Translations under genes and position numbers: made by a program
Source of the DNA: Entrophospora sp. SA101
Lineage: Eukaryota; Glomeromycota; Glomeromycetes; Entrophosporales; Entrophosporaceae
Direction: 5' to 3'
Assembly: GCA_958430865.1 (NCBI GenBank)
Contig: CAUDNR010000158.1
Location: 16,334-80,333 of the forward strand
DNA: 64,000 bases
Part shown: one piece after another, positions 11,452 to 23,839 of the stretch
How positions within the stretch are numbered: the stretch's first letter is position 1
How the letters are laid out: every line of letters begins with the position of its first letter
Notes under the pieces: model-generated
Seen by the model: only the letters and a program-made list of their open reading frames with translations
Databases searched by the model: none
Told to the model about the DNA's origin: nothing

Positions 11452-13076
11452 ATTTGACTCATATAACAAAAAAAAATTAATTATTTACTGATTTGTATAC
11501 TCATTTATCAATGTAGGAGTCCATTTAACCCATTAAATTATTATTACCTTTAGCTTTCTTAGGCATAAACACATCCCATCCATAAGACTGTTTTTATAAT
11601 AGTGGTAATAGTTAATCCAAAACTCACTATTCTAGTTGAATTAAAAAGATATTAATATTTATTAACGGAATTTGAATTTTACTATAACACAGATCACCAA
11701 AAATTTATCCCTATTGGCATGATTAAATATTGATATATTTTGTAACACAAAATAATAACATTCTTTAAAAAAAATATGTATATATACGTTAAGAATGTGG
11801 AGGGCAATTTACATTGGAATAATAATATAACAGCATTTATCATTACCATTGTTTTTATCATCATTGTTCACCAGTATTAATGAATTATTTAATTAATTTA
11901 ACTTTTTTATAGTGAAGCAACAAAGATTACATTGTTAGTTTTAGAAAAAAATGAGCCGGAAAATGATAGAACTTACTTAGAAAATATTACATAAGAAGCT
12001 TTTCGGAAAGACAAAGACTTGTTTAAATGATCCAATAAAGCATTTACATGTGTATGAGCTATAATAAATACTTTTTTTGGATTACCTATGTTTGGATGAA
12101 AGGATTATCAAATCTTTAATGGAAAATTACACAGTAAAATGAATTTAATATATTTATTTTTATTAATAGAGTTGAAATGATGATTGATATTTATACAGTA
12201 ATCATCATTTTACTCCTAACACATATCTTTATTCATGAATACTATGTTAATGTCAACATTGGTAAGAAATTTATTATAATTTGAATTTATTTTCTCCAAT
12301 TATAATTATTTATTTATTTATTATTAACACAAACCTATTTATTTTTTTAACATATCTGATATATCTTAATGAATATATTAATGCTAATGTTGGTAAGAAA
12401 TTTATTACAATTTATAATTAACTAATTATTTGTTTATTTATTTATTTATTACTAAGAAACTATTTCATCCCATGTCATTCATCTACTAATGATTTATATT
12501 CATATTTTCTTTTATTTATATATTAATCTTTTAACATATACATATATTTTAAGAAATTTGAATTTATCTTCTCCAATTATAACTATTTATTTATTTATTA
12601 ACACAAATCATTTCATTTACTTACTAATGATTTATATTTATTTTTCCTTATTTACTTATCTACTACTAACATAAATTATTTTGTTCCATTTCATTCATCT
12701 ACTAATGATTTATATTTATTTATCTACCAATCATTTATTTTTTTAACATATATCTTTAATGAATATATTAATGTCAACATTGGTAAGAAATTTATTACAA
12801 TTTATAATTAATTATTTATTTATTTTATTTATTACTAACAAATTTGTTTTTTTAACATATACTAATGTCAACATGACATGGAAGAATATATATATGAGAA
12901 CTATATGTATAATACTGGATTAGTTCACAAATACTAGTGTAATTTATTATACTTATAATACATAAGAATTATCCATATAATGTGCAAATCATGTTGAAAA
13001 GCCACATATGTCAATCATATACAAATCATGATATGGTGTTTATATGCTGTTTACTTGTAGGATCTATGTATAATTT
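11452..13076. repeat. AT-rich region with degenerate direct repeats
   Basis: No credible gene is visible. Between about 12230 and 12880 the block TTAATGTCAACATTGGTAAG followed by AAATTTATTA recurs in degenerate form near 12247, 12378 and 12766, with shorter traces near 12860. TTATTTATTTATT runs and CATTTACTTACTAATGA-like segments lie between. This looks like an old, expanded low-complexity satellite. A segment near 11675-11705 resembles one at 50735-50775, another old dispersed repeat. Confidence 0.6.
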
Positions 13077-14690
13077 CAAAAGCATTTTCCTGATGTGCCA
13101 TCTAATGCTTCTCACCATAGTTTAACTCCATCATCATCTTTTTTTCTATTATCACATACAACATGTGAACATTCCATGTACATTAGCTCATTAATTTTTC
13201 CTTGATACTTCATCAAAGCCATGATATCAGGCTTCTTCCCCACATGTTTTCTACCTGTTATTGTGTAATTTCTTCAGGCTTTACTAGTCAAGCTTTGGTG
13301 TTCTGCACTGTAATAAAATCAATTCTAAATAATAAAGATAACAATAGCGAGAGGATATCCCAAAAATCCACTTACAAGCTTAAGCAAATACACCTGCCAG
13401 GCATATTACCCAAACTAGCCCAAATTAAAGGCATTACTACATCACAAATGTACATTCCTTCACTTTGCTCACTACAGGTTGTGCTGTTCTCAAAGGCCAG
13501 ATTATTCCATACTTCCTCACTAAGTGACAAAAGAAAAATCAGAAAATATATATACAAAGAAACTAACTTACTGAAGTGCTTACATTATTTCTAACAATTG
13601 TTCCACTCTTATTTCCAATTGAGATGTTTTCTCCTTCCAGGTCTTATCATGTACAGAATTCATGATATCATTTGTTATATTCGAAGCAGAAAAATTTCTA
13701 ACAAAGTTCTCACATTTTAAAAGAAGCGATTCTGGCATAACACACTTCATGTTCTCACATGGTTCCTGTTGATAAATTAATATACAGTAAGTGGAAACAG
13801 TAAATATCATAGCAAGTCATACAAAATTATTATTACCAGGAAATCATGTTTTTGATTATAGTTCAATTTCTGCACTACAACCGATTCATTGCTGAGAACT
13901 GTGTTTGCCTCTGGATCCCACCAAGTGAGTTTGGAAGGTACAACAAATTTTTCCAGATTTTTCTTAAGGGTGTTATAGAGTGATACATCTGTAGCAGTTC
14001 CTGGATTCTAAATAAAACCAATATAAAATTCATACAATGGGTAAAATCTTTTGTATACTACAAAAATAGTCAAACACTTACACCAAGCTTCACCTTCAAC
14101 ACATTAAAATTTTGTTCTATTTTCTCATGTGAATTATCCAAAACTGTTTCCTTTTCCTATATAACTTAATTAGTTTATAGATTTATTATGTGAGTCTTAA
14201 CCTGAATTATGAAATATAATACCGTCTTCAATGCTTTCAATGCTTTCAACCCAACTATACTGTCATATCCAGATTGCATCTATGGTGGATGATATATTAA
14301 TATAGGTTAGTTTCACATGAAATATATACATGTGCACAATTTTCTCTCTCTCTCAGTAAATCATAGAAATTTTTTCTCTTGACCAAATGATTACACCTTG
14401 CAAGGGGGTAGCAGTACCCTTGACAACTTGAGGTGTCCCTAAAGAAGTCATTCTTCTGGGCTGGCATTCCCCAGCATTCAGCAATAATCTGTTGAACAAA
14501 AATCATTCATCTACCATAGTATCATCATTACACATGAACAAAAAAAAGCAAATCTCAATAATATATTGCTAACCTGTGGTGATATTTCCAACACTTTCTG
14601 CTTTCAATTGTTATCATTTATTTCACTCAATGCTAAGTTCACTGCACATTCTGCCAAATCTCTGATAACATTGTATGTGTCTAAAGACAT
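13077..14690 (-). pseudogene. Multi-exon gene of an expanded AMF family with PD...ExS motif, decayed (copy A)
   Basis: Minus-strand exons can be chained from ATG at 14690. Successive parts read YNVIRDLAECAVNL, then IIAECWGMPAQKND, MQSGYDSIVGLKAL, NPGTATDVSLYNTL, EPCENMKCVMPESL, EEVWNNLAFEN with EQSEGMYICDVVMPLIW, and a last part from 13307 with GKKPDIM and MYMECSHVVC, then VKLW. Introns show GTAAG-type donors and AG acceptors. The KPD...ECS spacing resembles a PD-(D/E)XK nuclease core, and I recall this as a large family in Rhizophagus; both points are inference. In-frame TGA occurs in the first exon, before RNYTITG, and after VKLW. The last two fit lost CGA arginine codons. The gene is probably inactive. 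Confidence 0.5.
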
Positions 14691-15304
14691 TACCACTGTT
14701 TTATTTTTTTATTTTTTAAAAAAATTTCCCCTTGTTGATCATCTCAAATTAATGACACTATTTTTAGTGTCACAACACTATAGACTCACATGACCCAAAC
14801 AGTTAGCAATAACATTCCTTCTGCAATAGCTAAACTCACTAGAATAACTATAAAAGAAAATGAACAATTAAATGTAAGAAATTTTCTTAGCAAACACGTA
14901 GTGTATGTACATGTGTCATGTGCGTTACATAATAAAATTTGCATCAATAAAAAAAATTAACTTTTTTTTAAACTTTTTTAGAGTGAGTGTTTTGCTTGAG
15001 GGTTTGGGACACCCTGAAACACATAACATTTCATTTTGCATCTTACATATGATTCATATGTGCATATATATAACACAAGACAAGGTTGATTTGTTTTAAT
15101 GATGGGATGATCTGATATGATAAAATAAAGTGATTGTTAGAGATTGTGTGGTTGGCACTTGTTCAACTTCCCAAAAATGGACCAAAAAAGGTTGTTTGGA
15201 TCAAATGATGGGGTGATCCAATGTGATTGTGAACCAATATAATGTAAAATATTGTGCAACGTAACACCATGTTTACACACGTAGCGTGCCAATAGAAACT
15301 GCCT
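13417..15304. repeat. 1.9 kb direct duplication, copy A (partner 16401-18288)
   Basis: Matching starts at AGCCCAAATT and runs with constant offset 2984 to about 15304. The first 1.65 kb appears identical. Substitutions appear only in the last ~250 bases. The duplicated part covers most of a minus-strand multi-exon gene remnant but stops inside its C-terminal half. A minisatellite lies between the copies. Confidence 0.9.
14889..15300. repeat. Possible degraded inverted-repeat element (copy A tail)
   Basis: The left part has CGTAGTGTATGTACATGTG and the right part has the roughly inverted CATGTTTACACACGTAGCG. The same stretch in copy B (17873-18284) is where the two copies diverge. The inverted match is imperfect, so this is tentative. 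Confidence 0.3.
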
Positions 15305-15930
15305 ATAATATTTTATATTTTCATATATCTACAATTTTATAAAATGTAATTTCTTGATTATCAACAAAAATATTTTTTATTTGCCATTTTTCTGTATTGT
15401 CTAATGCAGGATGTGTTTGTTTCAATAATAAATCATCCATCTCATCATCATTATCAATTGTAGAAGTAAATCTGTCTCTTCCTCTTGAAACAACAAATTT
15501 CCCTATTCACTAATTAGTCTACATAATTAATATATTTGTGAGGCATTCTTTAATGCTTTAATATGTAGAAGAGCAAACAACATAAGAAATGCTTAATAAT
15601 AATAAAAAGGAAGGAATAATTTTTTAAAAAATTTAATGTAACAATATTTTGGCCACTAATTTTTTTTATTTTTGTTAATCTATAATTTTTTTAAAATCAC
15701 ATTATTTATTTGGCCAAATGCCAACACCGAGTTATGCCTTGATGTGTTACTTTTTTCCTTAAATTTTTGATATCTGAATCCTTGCCTACCTGGTGATACC
15801 AAGGCACAATTTTTTTATAATACAGTATATATCTTTCTGTATTAATTATGCCTTGGCATCTTTTTTCATCTTTGCTGATACCTAAATCTTACTTACTCAG
15901 GGCATCACTTTTTTTGGTATGATATTGTAT
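15305..15930. other. Non-coding stretch between the 1.9 kb copies
   Basis: AT-rich sequence with no credible ORF or clear repeat structure up to the minisatellite. Confidence 0.5.
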
Positions 15931-16245
15931 ACTTTGGGATAACACTATATCAAAAACTTCGGGTATTGCCATTACCATATACTTTAGGATATCACTACAG
16001 AGAACATGGATCAAAAACCTTGGGATTACACTATATTGAAACTTTGGGATTACACCGTATCAAAAACTTTGGGATAACACTATACCATATACTTTAGGAT
16101 ATTGCGACAATGTACATGGATCGAAACTTTGGGATAACACCATATTGAAAACTTTGGGATGGCACCAGATCAAAATTTTGGGATGCACTAAGTGCACTTC
16201 AAAAGTAACACCATTTTAAAAAATGAGATAACACCATATACCGAA
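15930..16245. repeat. Degenerate minisatellite of about 25-base units
   Basis: Degenerate units built on AAACTTTGGGATAACACTAT recur about a dozen times, some with CATATACTTTAGGATAT and ACATGGATC variants. The array ends just before copy B of the 1.9 kb duplication, so it may have taken part in that duplication. Confidence 0.75.
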
Positions 16246-16400
16246 AATTTTGTCTGTATTACCACATACTCACTTATCTGAAATTTCAATCAGATTTGTG
16301 AATCACAAAAATCCCTTTGTATAAATATAACCAGTGTTGCTTGACCCTGGTCCAATTGGACATTAATCGTCAGTTTTTTTACATATTTTTTTAAAATGCC

Positions 16401-17674
16401 AGCCCAAATTAAAGGCATTACTACATCACAAATGTACATTCCTTCACTTTGCTCACTACAGGTTGTGCTGTTCTCAAAGGCCAGATTATTCCATACTTCC
16501 TCACTAAGTGACAAAAGAAAAATCAGAAAATATATATACAAAGAAACTAACTTACTGAAGTGCTTACATTATTTCTAACAATTGTTCCACTCTTATTTCC
16601 AATTGAGATGTTTTCTCCTTCCAGGTCTTATCATGTACAGAATTCATGATATCATTTGTTATATTCGAAGCAGAAAAATTTCTAACAAAGTTCTCACATT
16701 TTAAAAGAAGCGATTCTGGCATAACACACTTCATGTTCTCACATGGTTCCTGTTGATAAATTAATATACAGTAAGTGGAAACAGTAAATATCATAGCAAG
16801 TCATACAAAATTATTATTACCAGGAAATCATGTTTTTGATTATAGTTCAATTTCTGCACTACAACCGATTCATTGCTGAGAACTGTGTTTGCCTCTGGAT
16901 CCCACCAAGTGAGTTTGGAAGGTACAACAAATTTTTCCAGATTTTTCTTAAGGGTGTTATAGAGTGATACATCTGTAGCAGTTCCTGGATTCTAAATAAA
17001 ACCAATATAAAATTCATACAATGGGTAAAATCTTTTGTATACTACAAAAATAGTCAAACACTTACACCAAGCTTCACCTTCAACACATTAAAATTTTGTT
17101 CTATTTTCTCATGTGAATTATCCAAAACTGTTTCCTTTTCCTATATAACTTAATTAGTTTATAGATTTATTATGTGAGTCTTAACCTGAATTATGAAATA
17201 TAATACCGTCTTCAATGCTTTCAATGCTTTCAACCCAACTATACTGTCATATCCAGATTGCATCTATGGTGGATGATATATTAATATAGGTTAGTTTCAC
17301 ATGAAATATATACATGTGCACAATTTTCTCTCTCTCTCAGTAAATCATAGAAATTTTTTCTCTTGACCAAATGATTACACCTTGCAAGGGGGTAGCAGTA
17401 CCCTTGACAACTTGAGGTGTCCCTAAAGAAGTCATTCTTCTGGGCTGGCATTCCCCAGCATTCAGCAATAATCTGTTGAACAAAAATCATTCATCTACCA
17501 TAGTATCATCATTACACATGAACAAAAAAAAGCAAATCTCAATAATATATTGCTAACCTGTGGTGATATTTCCAACACTTTCTGCTTTCAATTGTTATCA
17601 TTTATTTCACTCAATGCTAAGTTCACTGCACATTCTGCCAAATCTCTGATAACATTGTATGTGTCTAAAGACAT
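16401..17674 (-). pseudogene. Same AMF-family gene remnant, 3'-truncated (copy B)
   Basis: This is a copy of the 13417-14690 part of the gene at 13077-14690, with the same exons and the same first-exon TGA. The duplication breakpoint cuts it after VMPLIWA, so the GKKPDIM and ECS motifs are missing and the frame continues into unrelated sequence. It cannot encode the full protein. Confidence 0.55.
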
Positions 17675-18288
17675 TACCACTGTTTTATTTTTTTATTTTT
17701 TAAAAAAATTTCCCCTTGTTGATCATCTCAAATTAATGACACTATTTTTAGTGTCACAACACTATAGACTCACATGACCCAAACAGTTAGCAATAACATT
17801 CCTTCTGCAATAGCTAAACTCACTAGAATAACTATAAAAGAAAATGAACAATTAAATGTAAGAAATTTTCTTAGCAAACACGTAGTGTATGTACATGTGT
17901 CATGTGCGTTACATAATAAAATTTGCATCAATAAAAAAAATTAACTTTTTTTTAAACTTTTTTAGAGTGAGTGTTTTGCTTGAGGGTTTGGGACACCCTG
18001 AAACACATAACATTTCATTTTGCATCTTACATATGATTTGTATGTGCATATATATAACACAAGACAAGGTTGATTTGTGAAAATGATGGGATAATTTGAT
18101 ATGATAAAATAAAGTGATGGTTAGAGATTGTGTGGTTGGCACTTGTTCAACTTCCCAAAAATGGGCCAAAAAAGGTTGTTTGGATCGAATGATGGGATGA
18201 TCCAATGTGATTGTGAACCAATATAATGTAAAATAATGTGCAACATAACTCCGTGTTTACACACATAGTGTACAAATAGAAACTGCCT
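16401..18288. repeat. 1.9 kb direct duplication, copy B (partner 13417-15304)
   Basis: This is the partner of 13417-15304. Its left edge sits directly after a poly-T/A stretch (about 16376-16396) and ATGCC. The gene remnant it carries therefore lacks the C-terminal exons found in copy A at 13077-13416. Confidence 0.9.
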
Positions 18289-19488
18289 AAATGTAAAATA
18301 TACTATATGTTTGCTATTTTTAATTTAACAAATGTTTTTTTATTATAATTAGCACAACAAATTATAATCAATAAATTTTTGTTGAATGGTAAATAAAGAA
18401 AACCTTGGCATTTAATCAACACCAAGTAATAATCATATGAAATCTAGGGTCTTCGGAAGCAATAATTCATGATTCAAAGCATAATTCATGACACAAGACA
18501 TATAGTTTGTGATGCAAAGCATAGTTTGTTATTTCTTATTATAATAATAAAGGAAGACCCTAATTGTAATCAGCAAGAATTATGTATTTTATCCTATAGT
18601 AATAATCATCAAGTATAATTAGTATAATTTGATGAAAAATTATGTAAAATTTTTATTAGAAGAATATTATAAATTATTATTGTTACCTAAATCTATTTAA
18701 ACATAATGTTCAACTTATTGCATTGCATATTCCTCTACCATCTATTATTTTTATTTCCTTCTACATCTCCTCTACCTTCTGATCATGTACATATACAATA
18801 TGTAAGAAAATAGTTTTATTATTCTCATAAATAATATTTAATGGCACATTCTTCTGACCCCAAACATTCATTTAAATTTTTCTTTGCTACTTCTTTAAAA
18901 ACACATATATGTCACCTATCAACACTTGTTAAATATTTGAACAAATACAGCTTCATGATAAACTAGAATAAATTTCATCCATCCTCTTCATCCTCTTCCA
19001 TTTTTTATAATAGTAACACTCCAAAAACCAGATATAGTTTCATAATGTTGACACAGATTGCATTTATAATTTGATTTTAATTTAAAAATAAAAAATAAAA
19101 CTATTAGATTAAGAAGCTAGAAGTTGTCAGTTATGTTTAAAATAGACTTGAATTTGGCTCATTTTTATAAATGTGTATATATGTATATATGTATATTTAT
19201 GTTTATAGATCAGTTATTTGACTATTTCTATAGTATTTTTGTCTTGCTGTATATAGTGGGACGATTTGGTGGACTTTTTTATATTATGAAATTTACCCTG
19301 GGACGATTTGGTAGACAATGTAAAGAGCATATAGAAAAAATTAAAAAAAATTTTTTTTTCAAGGAAAATTGGTTTTATGAAATACAAAGTATTGTTAAGG
19401 ACATCATCTGTAAAACAAAAATTATTTACTAAAAAAAATTGATATATTTACTATATGGTAAATTTAATCTACTTTTTGCATTGTATAG
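18289..19488. other. Non-coding, low-complexity stretch
   Basis: No gene is recognised. A short direct-repeat cluster around 18440-18530 (GATTCAAAGCATAATTCATGA and variants) is visible. An open frame near 19124-19432 is Tyr/Phe/Ile-rich, has no motif, and contains a GGACGATTTGGT direct repeat; it is not considered a gene. Confidence 0.5.
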
Positions 19489-19677
19489 TTGGCTTGGTCT
19501 AAAGACCTCCTAAATTTTGGGCAAATTTTAAAAGTATAGAAGTCACTTTCTGTCCTACCTTTCAAAAAATAGCTCTATTAGTTGATAAAATATGTCTTTA
19601 GTTTTAATGTAATAGAGATTTTCTCAAAAAAATTATTTGTTGTAGTGTTCTATTCTTTTTTAAAACATGTAATTTAT
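19489..19677. mobile_element. Rearranged relative of the 481-860 MITE
   Basis: This begins TTGGCTTGGTCTAAAGACC, like the left end of the element at 481. It then continues with the reverse complement of that element's right half (AAAAGTATAGAAGTCA, GTCCTACCTTT, AGCTCTATTAGTTGAT). It is cut at 19678 by another small element. Confidence 0.6.
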
Positions 19678-19826
19678 AGTGATGTTAGCTGTTTAAAAAT
19701 CTTTAGCCAGCTAAGCCATTTACTACCTAAATTGGTAATATTATTTCTATAACAAGAAAGTAACGCAGAAATCTATTACCAAATTTAGAAATTATGCATG
19801 CAGATTATTAGCCGGCTAACATCACT
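19678..19826. mobile_element. Small MITE with 12-base terminal inverted repeats
   Basis: The left end AGTGATGTTAGC is repeated inverted at the right end (GCTAACATCACT). Its 149 bases have no coding capacity. It is inserted in the MITE fragment at 19489-19677, so it is the younger of the two. Flanking AATT on both sides is a weak candidate for a target duplication. Confidence 0.7.
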
Positions 19827-21411
19827 AATTCAAATTAGATTGAAAGTTTGGTCAAATAAAATGAATAATTTGAATGAAATAAATAAAATGAATGAAATGA
19901 ATAAATCGAATAATTTGAACAAAATGAACAAAATGAACAAAACAAATAAAGCAATAAAGCAAACAAAGCAAATAATTCAATTAATATTAATATTAAGATT
20001 ATAATAAACATGCAAATTTTTGTGGTACATCTAACAATACAATCAGACTTATAACTGGCCAGCTATGGCATTATGTATTAAATGGATCATGATCTCCATT
20101 CTAATTTTGGTAAGAAATGGACTATTGTTATCATAGTATAATAATTATGTATTTAGAAATAGGATCCTTCCGGAATCTCTACCTCACAACACATTTGCTA
20201 AAACAAGCTATAATTTTTTTATGAAGTTATTATGTATATTTTGCATAGTTAATGAATTTAGAATGTCTGTAATTTTTGGGTCAAATGTAAACCAAAAAAC
20301 CAAAAAACTGAACTATTCAGAAATTTAACCATCACATATTTCTCCATAATCAATATTTTAAAACTTAAACAAGAAGCCAATGAAAAATGATACAAGACTA
20401 AAAGAAGAGTATACATGTATGATAATATGAAAAAACGTTTTCAAAATATACAATACAATAACAATAACATGTAAATTACAAGAAACAAAATTTGAACAAG
20501 ATCAATTAATTATTTTATTGAAAAAAAAAATATGGAAGGATTACAGAGCCAAGGATTCATGATAGATTCTATATTGGAAAGGGAACATAAACACATAATT
20601 ATAGATAGAGTTATATATAAAGAAAATATTATTATTATGCTAATTACTGACCCAGTGAAAATCAAAATGTGGCAGGTAACATAAATGAATCAAGAACTTT
20701 AAATGATCATTGGAACTCTCAATACCATCCAAAAGATGACATAAATCCAGAAATCTACAATGGTGTGATGGACTCACATTCTTTTCAAAAATGGAAACAA
20801 ATTTTAACATCACTCACTACTGAATGGCAAAGCCACAGGTTAGTAAAAAATTAAACAAATGTTTATCAGTTAATCACACAGCATGTATTAAACTAAATGG
20901 AAATTGGAGCATGAAATGCCCCAATTAAATCAAAATTAAGGTAACATATTCTAAAGAAATTGAAAAAAGATTGCTAATAGAAAAATTTTATAACCAAGTA
21001 AAATAGTGAAAAAAACTCTATAGATTTATAACAGAAGAATTGAGCAATAAAATTATAAAAGGTTTTGTTTTAATTTTATTATGAAAAAAAAAAGTTATTA
21101 TGGTTTAAAGTTATCCGATTTATTATTAAATTTTACCATAAAAATTTACATTGTAGTTGATAAATTAATAAGAAGTTTCTTTTTATAATTCATGTTTTCA
21201 AAAAAATGTATTCTTGGTTGAATTTCGTTATCAACATTCACATATGTTGGAATATATGATAAAGATACTAAAAATCCGCACATAATATTGATGTTTGATG
21301 ATCAACAGCCATCGAACACCACAACAGATCATGCATGGTCCAGGAAAATATCCTAAAAGGAGGAAATTTTCTGGATTACCAGGCAGCTCAACCTTTGAAC
21401 CAGTAAGTAGT
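19827..21411. other. Non-coding stretch with gene scraps
   Basis: An AATGAA/AACAAA-rich low-complexity block lies at 19855-19980. An open frame at 20669-20854 (containing NDHWNSQYHPKDD and FQKWKQIL) has no ATG start and may be a scrap of a repeat-encoded gene. Nothing else is recognised. Confidence 0.4.
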
Positions 21412-22127
21412 GTTGGATTGGTCTCGGCCTCAAAGACCAGTCTTTCATGCGGGTCTTCACGAATTTTTTTTTAATCTTTTTATTTATTACAAAAATTTAA
21501 AAAGAATATAGATATACATGGGATGGTAATTGTTTTGCCAAAAATGTAATACATAATCACGAAATTAATTATGAAACTAATTATGGGTGGTAAAATTAAT
21601 TACGAGCATTATAGACGAAATTAATTATGGGTAATGTAAAACCCATAAAATTTAATTAATTAATTATACGTTGGATGGTAATTGTTTTGCCAAAAATATA
21701 ATATGTACTGTAAAGTCTCGCCACCAAAAGATGCCATCCCTACTTTAAAACGATTGAAAATCATTTGTTACACAATGGTACTATCGAGACTTTACGGTAA
21801 TATATACTAATACGCAATATGTAATAGTAATTACAAAATTAATTACGCGTGATGAAATATAATAATCAACAAAGAAATATATTCTTTGTTTCTCTTATAA
21901 AACACTTTTATAGTCGGAAATTAAACATTAGGGTTTAATTGTCCATTTGGTTATCAGAACTCTGAGATTTGTAACAACAAATTTTTTTTAGCGTGGGAAC
22001 AATTTTATCCATAAATTTTTTAAATAGCATATGTTACACTATTTCCTTTTTTTAAGGTCTGGTCTTTTCAGTCTCAAATTTGGGACTGAGGACCGAGAAG
22101 GTCGGTCAGTCCAAAGACCGATCCGAC
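21412..22127. mobile_element. Composite MITE-like element with GTYGGATYGGTCT ends
   Basis: The left end is GTTGGATTGGTCT and the right end is the inverted AGACCGATCCGAC. Extra inverted matches lie inside (GGTCT/AGACC runs, GGTCGGTCAGTCC). It contains a direct repeat of about 35 bases (TGGATGGTAATTGTTTTGCC at 21518 and 21672) and a nested smaller element at 21708-21797. Confidence 0.6.
21708..21797. mobile_element. Mariner-like MITE flanked by TA
   Basis: The ends CTGTAAAGTCTCG and CGAGACTTTACGG are nearly perfect inverted repeats of 13 bases. Both sides are flanked by TA (21706-21707 and 21798-21799), the target duplication expected for Tc1/mariner-type elements. It is 90 bases long and non-coding. 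Confidence 0.8.
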
Positions 22128-22469
22128 TCTATATCAGATTCTTCCAATATGTCACTAACTTGACCCGCACTAATTCCATGTTTTCAATATTTTTTGGTCG
22201 GGGTTTAGTTTGTTTTAATAAACATAATTCGCGTTTTTGTTCAGCAGTGGTTGATGTTGTTGATGTTGATGTTGATGATTATTTTATTTTTAATTAAACA
22301 ATTGCTCGCTTTCATCTTTTTAAAATCCTGCCAATAAATTTATTGTACGTTGTAACGCGATTTAAATATAAAATTCGTTGAAACAAAATTCCGCTGAAGC
22401 AAAGTTTGTTGAAACGAGAGTTTGACAGTATGCTATACAGTTTATTATTGTTTTAATTCAATTATTTCA

Positions 22470-22694
22470 ATGGTTGATATAATTAAAGCTCCGAACGAGC
22501 CAGCTCGATATTGCCTCAATGACAAAGGAATAATTATTCTTTTTATATTATTAGAAAATGACAAATTACAAAATGGTGAGATGGAAAGTATTCATTATGG
22601 ATTTAATCAAGATCGACCACAATATGAATTAAAATCATCATTTCCAATTCTTTATGCCCAAATGGTCAATTGGTTAAAAGGCTTTATTTCTTGA
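22470..22694 (+). CDS. Hypothetical small protein
   Basis: A 74-residue frame from ATG at 22470 with mixed composition, unlike the low-complexity surroundings. It contains KAPNEPARYCLNDKG near the start and YAQMVNWLKGF at the end. No motif is recognised. It may be a gene fragment. Confidence 0.3.
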   Translation: MVDIIKAPNEPARYCLNDKGIIILFILLENDKLQNGEMESIHYGFNQDRPQYELKSSFPILYAQMVNWLKGFIS

Positions 22695-22947
22695 TCCATT
22701 ATTTTATTCTATTGAATGATCATTTACTATTACAATTCTTTTTTGATCTATTATTTCATTATAGCTTTATTTTATTGATATTTTTCTAATATAAATGTAG
22801 TTAGTGACTTGAACATCAAATTAGAAGAACGCCAAAGGCTTCTTTAAAGCAACTTACTCCTATAACAAACAATTATATATGTTATTTTATTATATTTTAT
22901 GTTTAGTTAATTATTGTAGAAATTATATGAAATTTGATAAATCGGTT

Positions 22948-23327
22948 TACTCAATAAGTCAGTCATATGCGTGACTCGTTTCCGATATTACTGAATTATA
23001 TTGGAATTTAGTTGCAAATTGAATGTCATTTAGAACAATTGTATTTGATATTAGAAGATCCCCTTCTTCTTCTGGTGTCTCTTGTACTGGAGCAATAATT
23101 CAAGCCATTTTTATTCTATAATCAATCAATCAATAAGTACATACAGTTCCATATGTAATTTTTTATTTTTTCCTGTTGTAATGAGGGACAATTAATTATA
23201 AAAGTGTTATAAAAGAAACCAGAGGAAACAAAAGCCCATTATAATGTAAGTGATTTTAGCATTGTCGAAAGTGATTTTTTATTTTCATCAGAATTTGAAA
23301 ACTTAGTCATGCGAAACTGACTTATCC
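22948..23327. mobile_element. Degenerate inverted-repeat element, AATAAGTCAGTC family
   Basis: AATAAGTCAGTCATATGCGTGACT on the left is matched by the inverted AGTCATGCGAAACTGACTTATC on the right. The motif is shared with the cleaner element at 39979-40119. It abuts the start of copy 2 of the large duplication at 23360. Confidence 0.45.
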
Positions 23328-23839
23328 GTGAAGTGGTTGGCTGACTTAGTGCTTATTGCAATACTTATATAACATCAAACTTGAGCCTATTATTTCTTGG
23401 CTCAAGCTCAGCTCGTTTGGAGCTTTAAACTGGACATAATAATAATAAACCTAAATCTAAACTACAGCCAGTAAGGATACTGGCTGCAACTTTTGATGAT
23501 GTTTGCTACCATATTTGCATCATATAAAAATGATTGCAACGTCTTTACGACCATTTTATTTTCTTTTTTGGATTGAGACATGGAACATTAACAGCTAGTA
23601 TATGTATAAACCAAGTTTTTTTATAATGAAGAATATTGCTGTTATGAAGAAGGGATTTTAATTTTGTTCTTCCATTTTAAATTTTTAAAATGTTTCATTG
23701 AAAAGATTACTCTTTTTGTAATTGGATCTTGTGTAATCCACAAATTAAAATTTACTATTTTTCAGTAAAGTTATTTAAAGTTTCATAAATGAATATTATT
23801 TAAGGGTAGAGTGCAGGTAACACGAATTTCAACTATGGG

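Noticed and set aside
10743..11480. Open frames spanning 10743-11480 on both strands
   Set aside because: They consist almost wholly of N from the assembly gap.
13202..13594. 130-residue plus-strand frame (and 16396-16578)
   Set aside because: It is antisense to the minus-strand exons carrying EQSEGMYICDVV and GKKPDIM, whose splice sites and motifs make the minus strand the better reading.
19124..19432. 102-residue plus-strand frame
   Set aside because: Tyr/Ile/Phe-rich, no motif, contains a local direct repeat; no better than chance in such AT-rich DNA.
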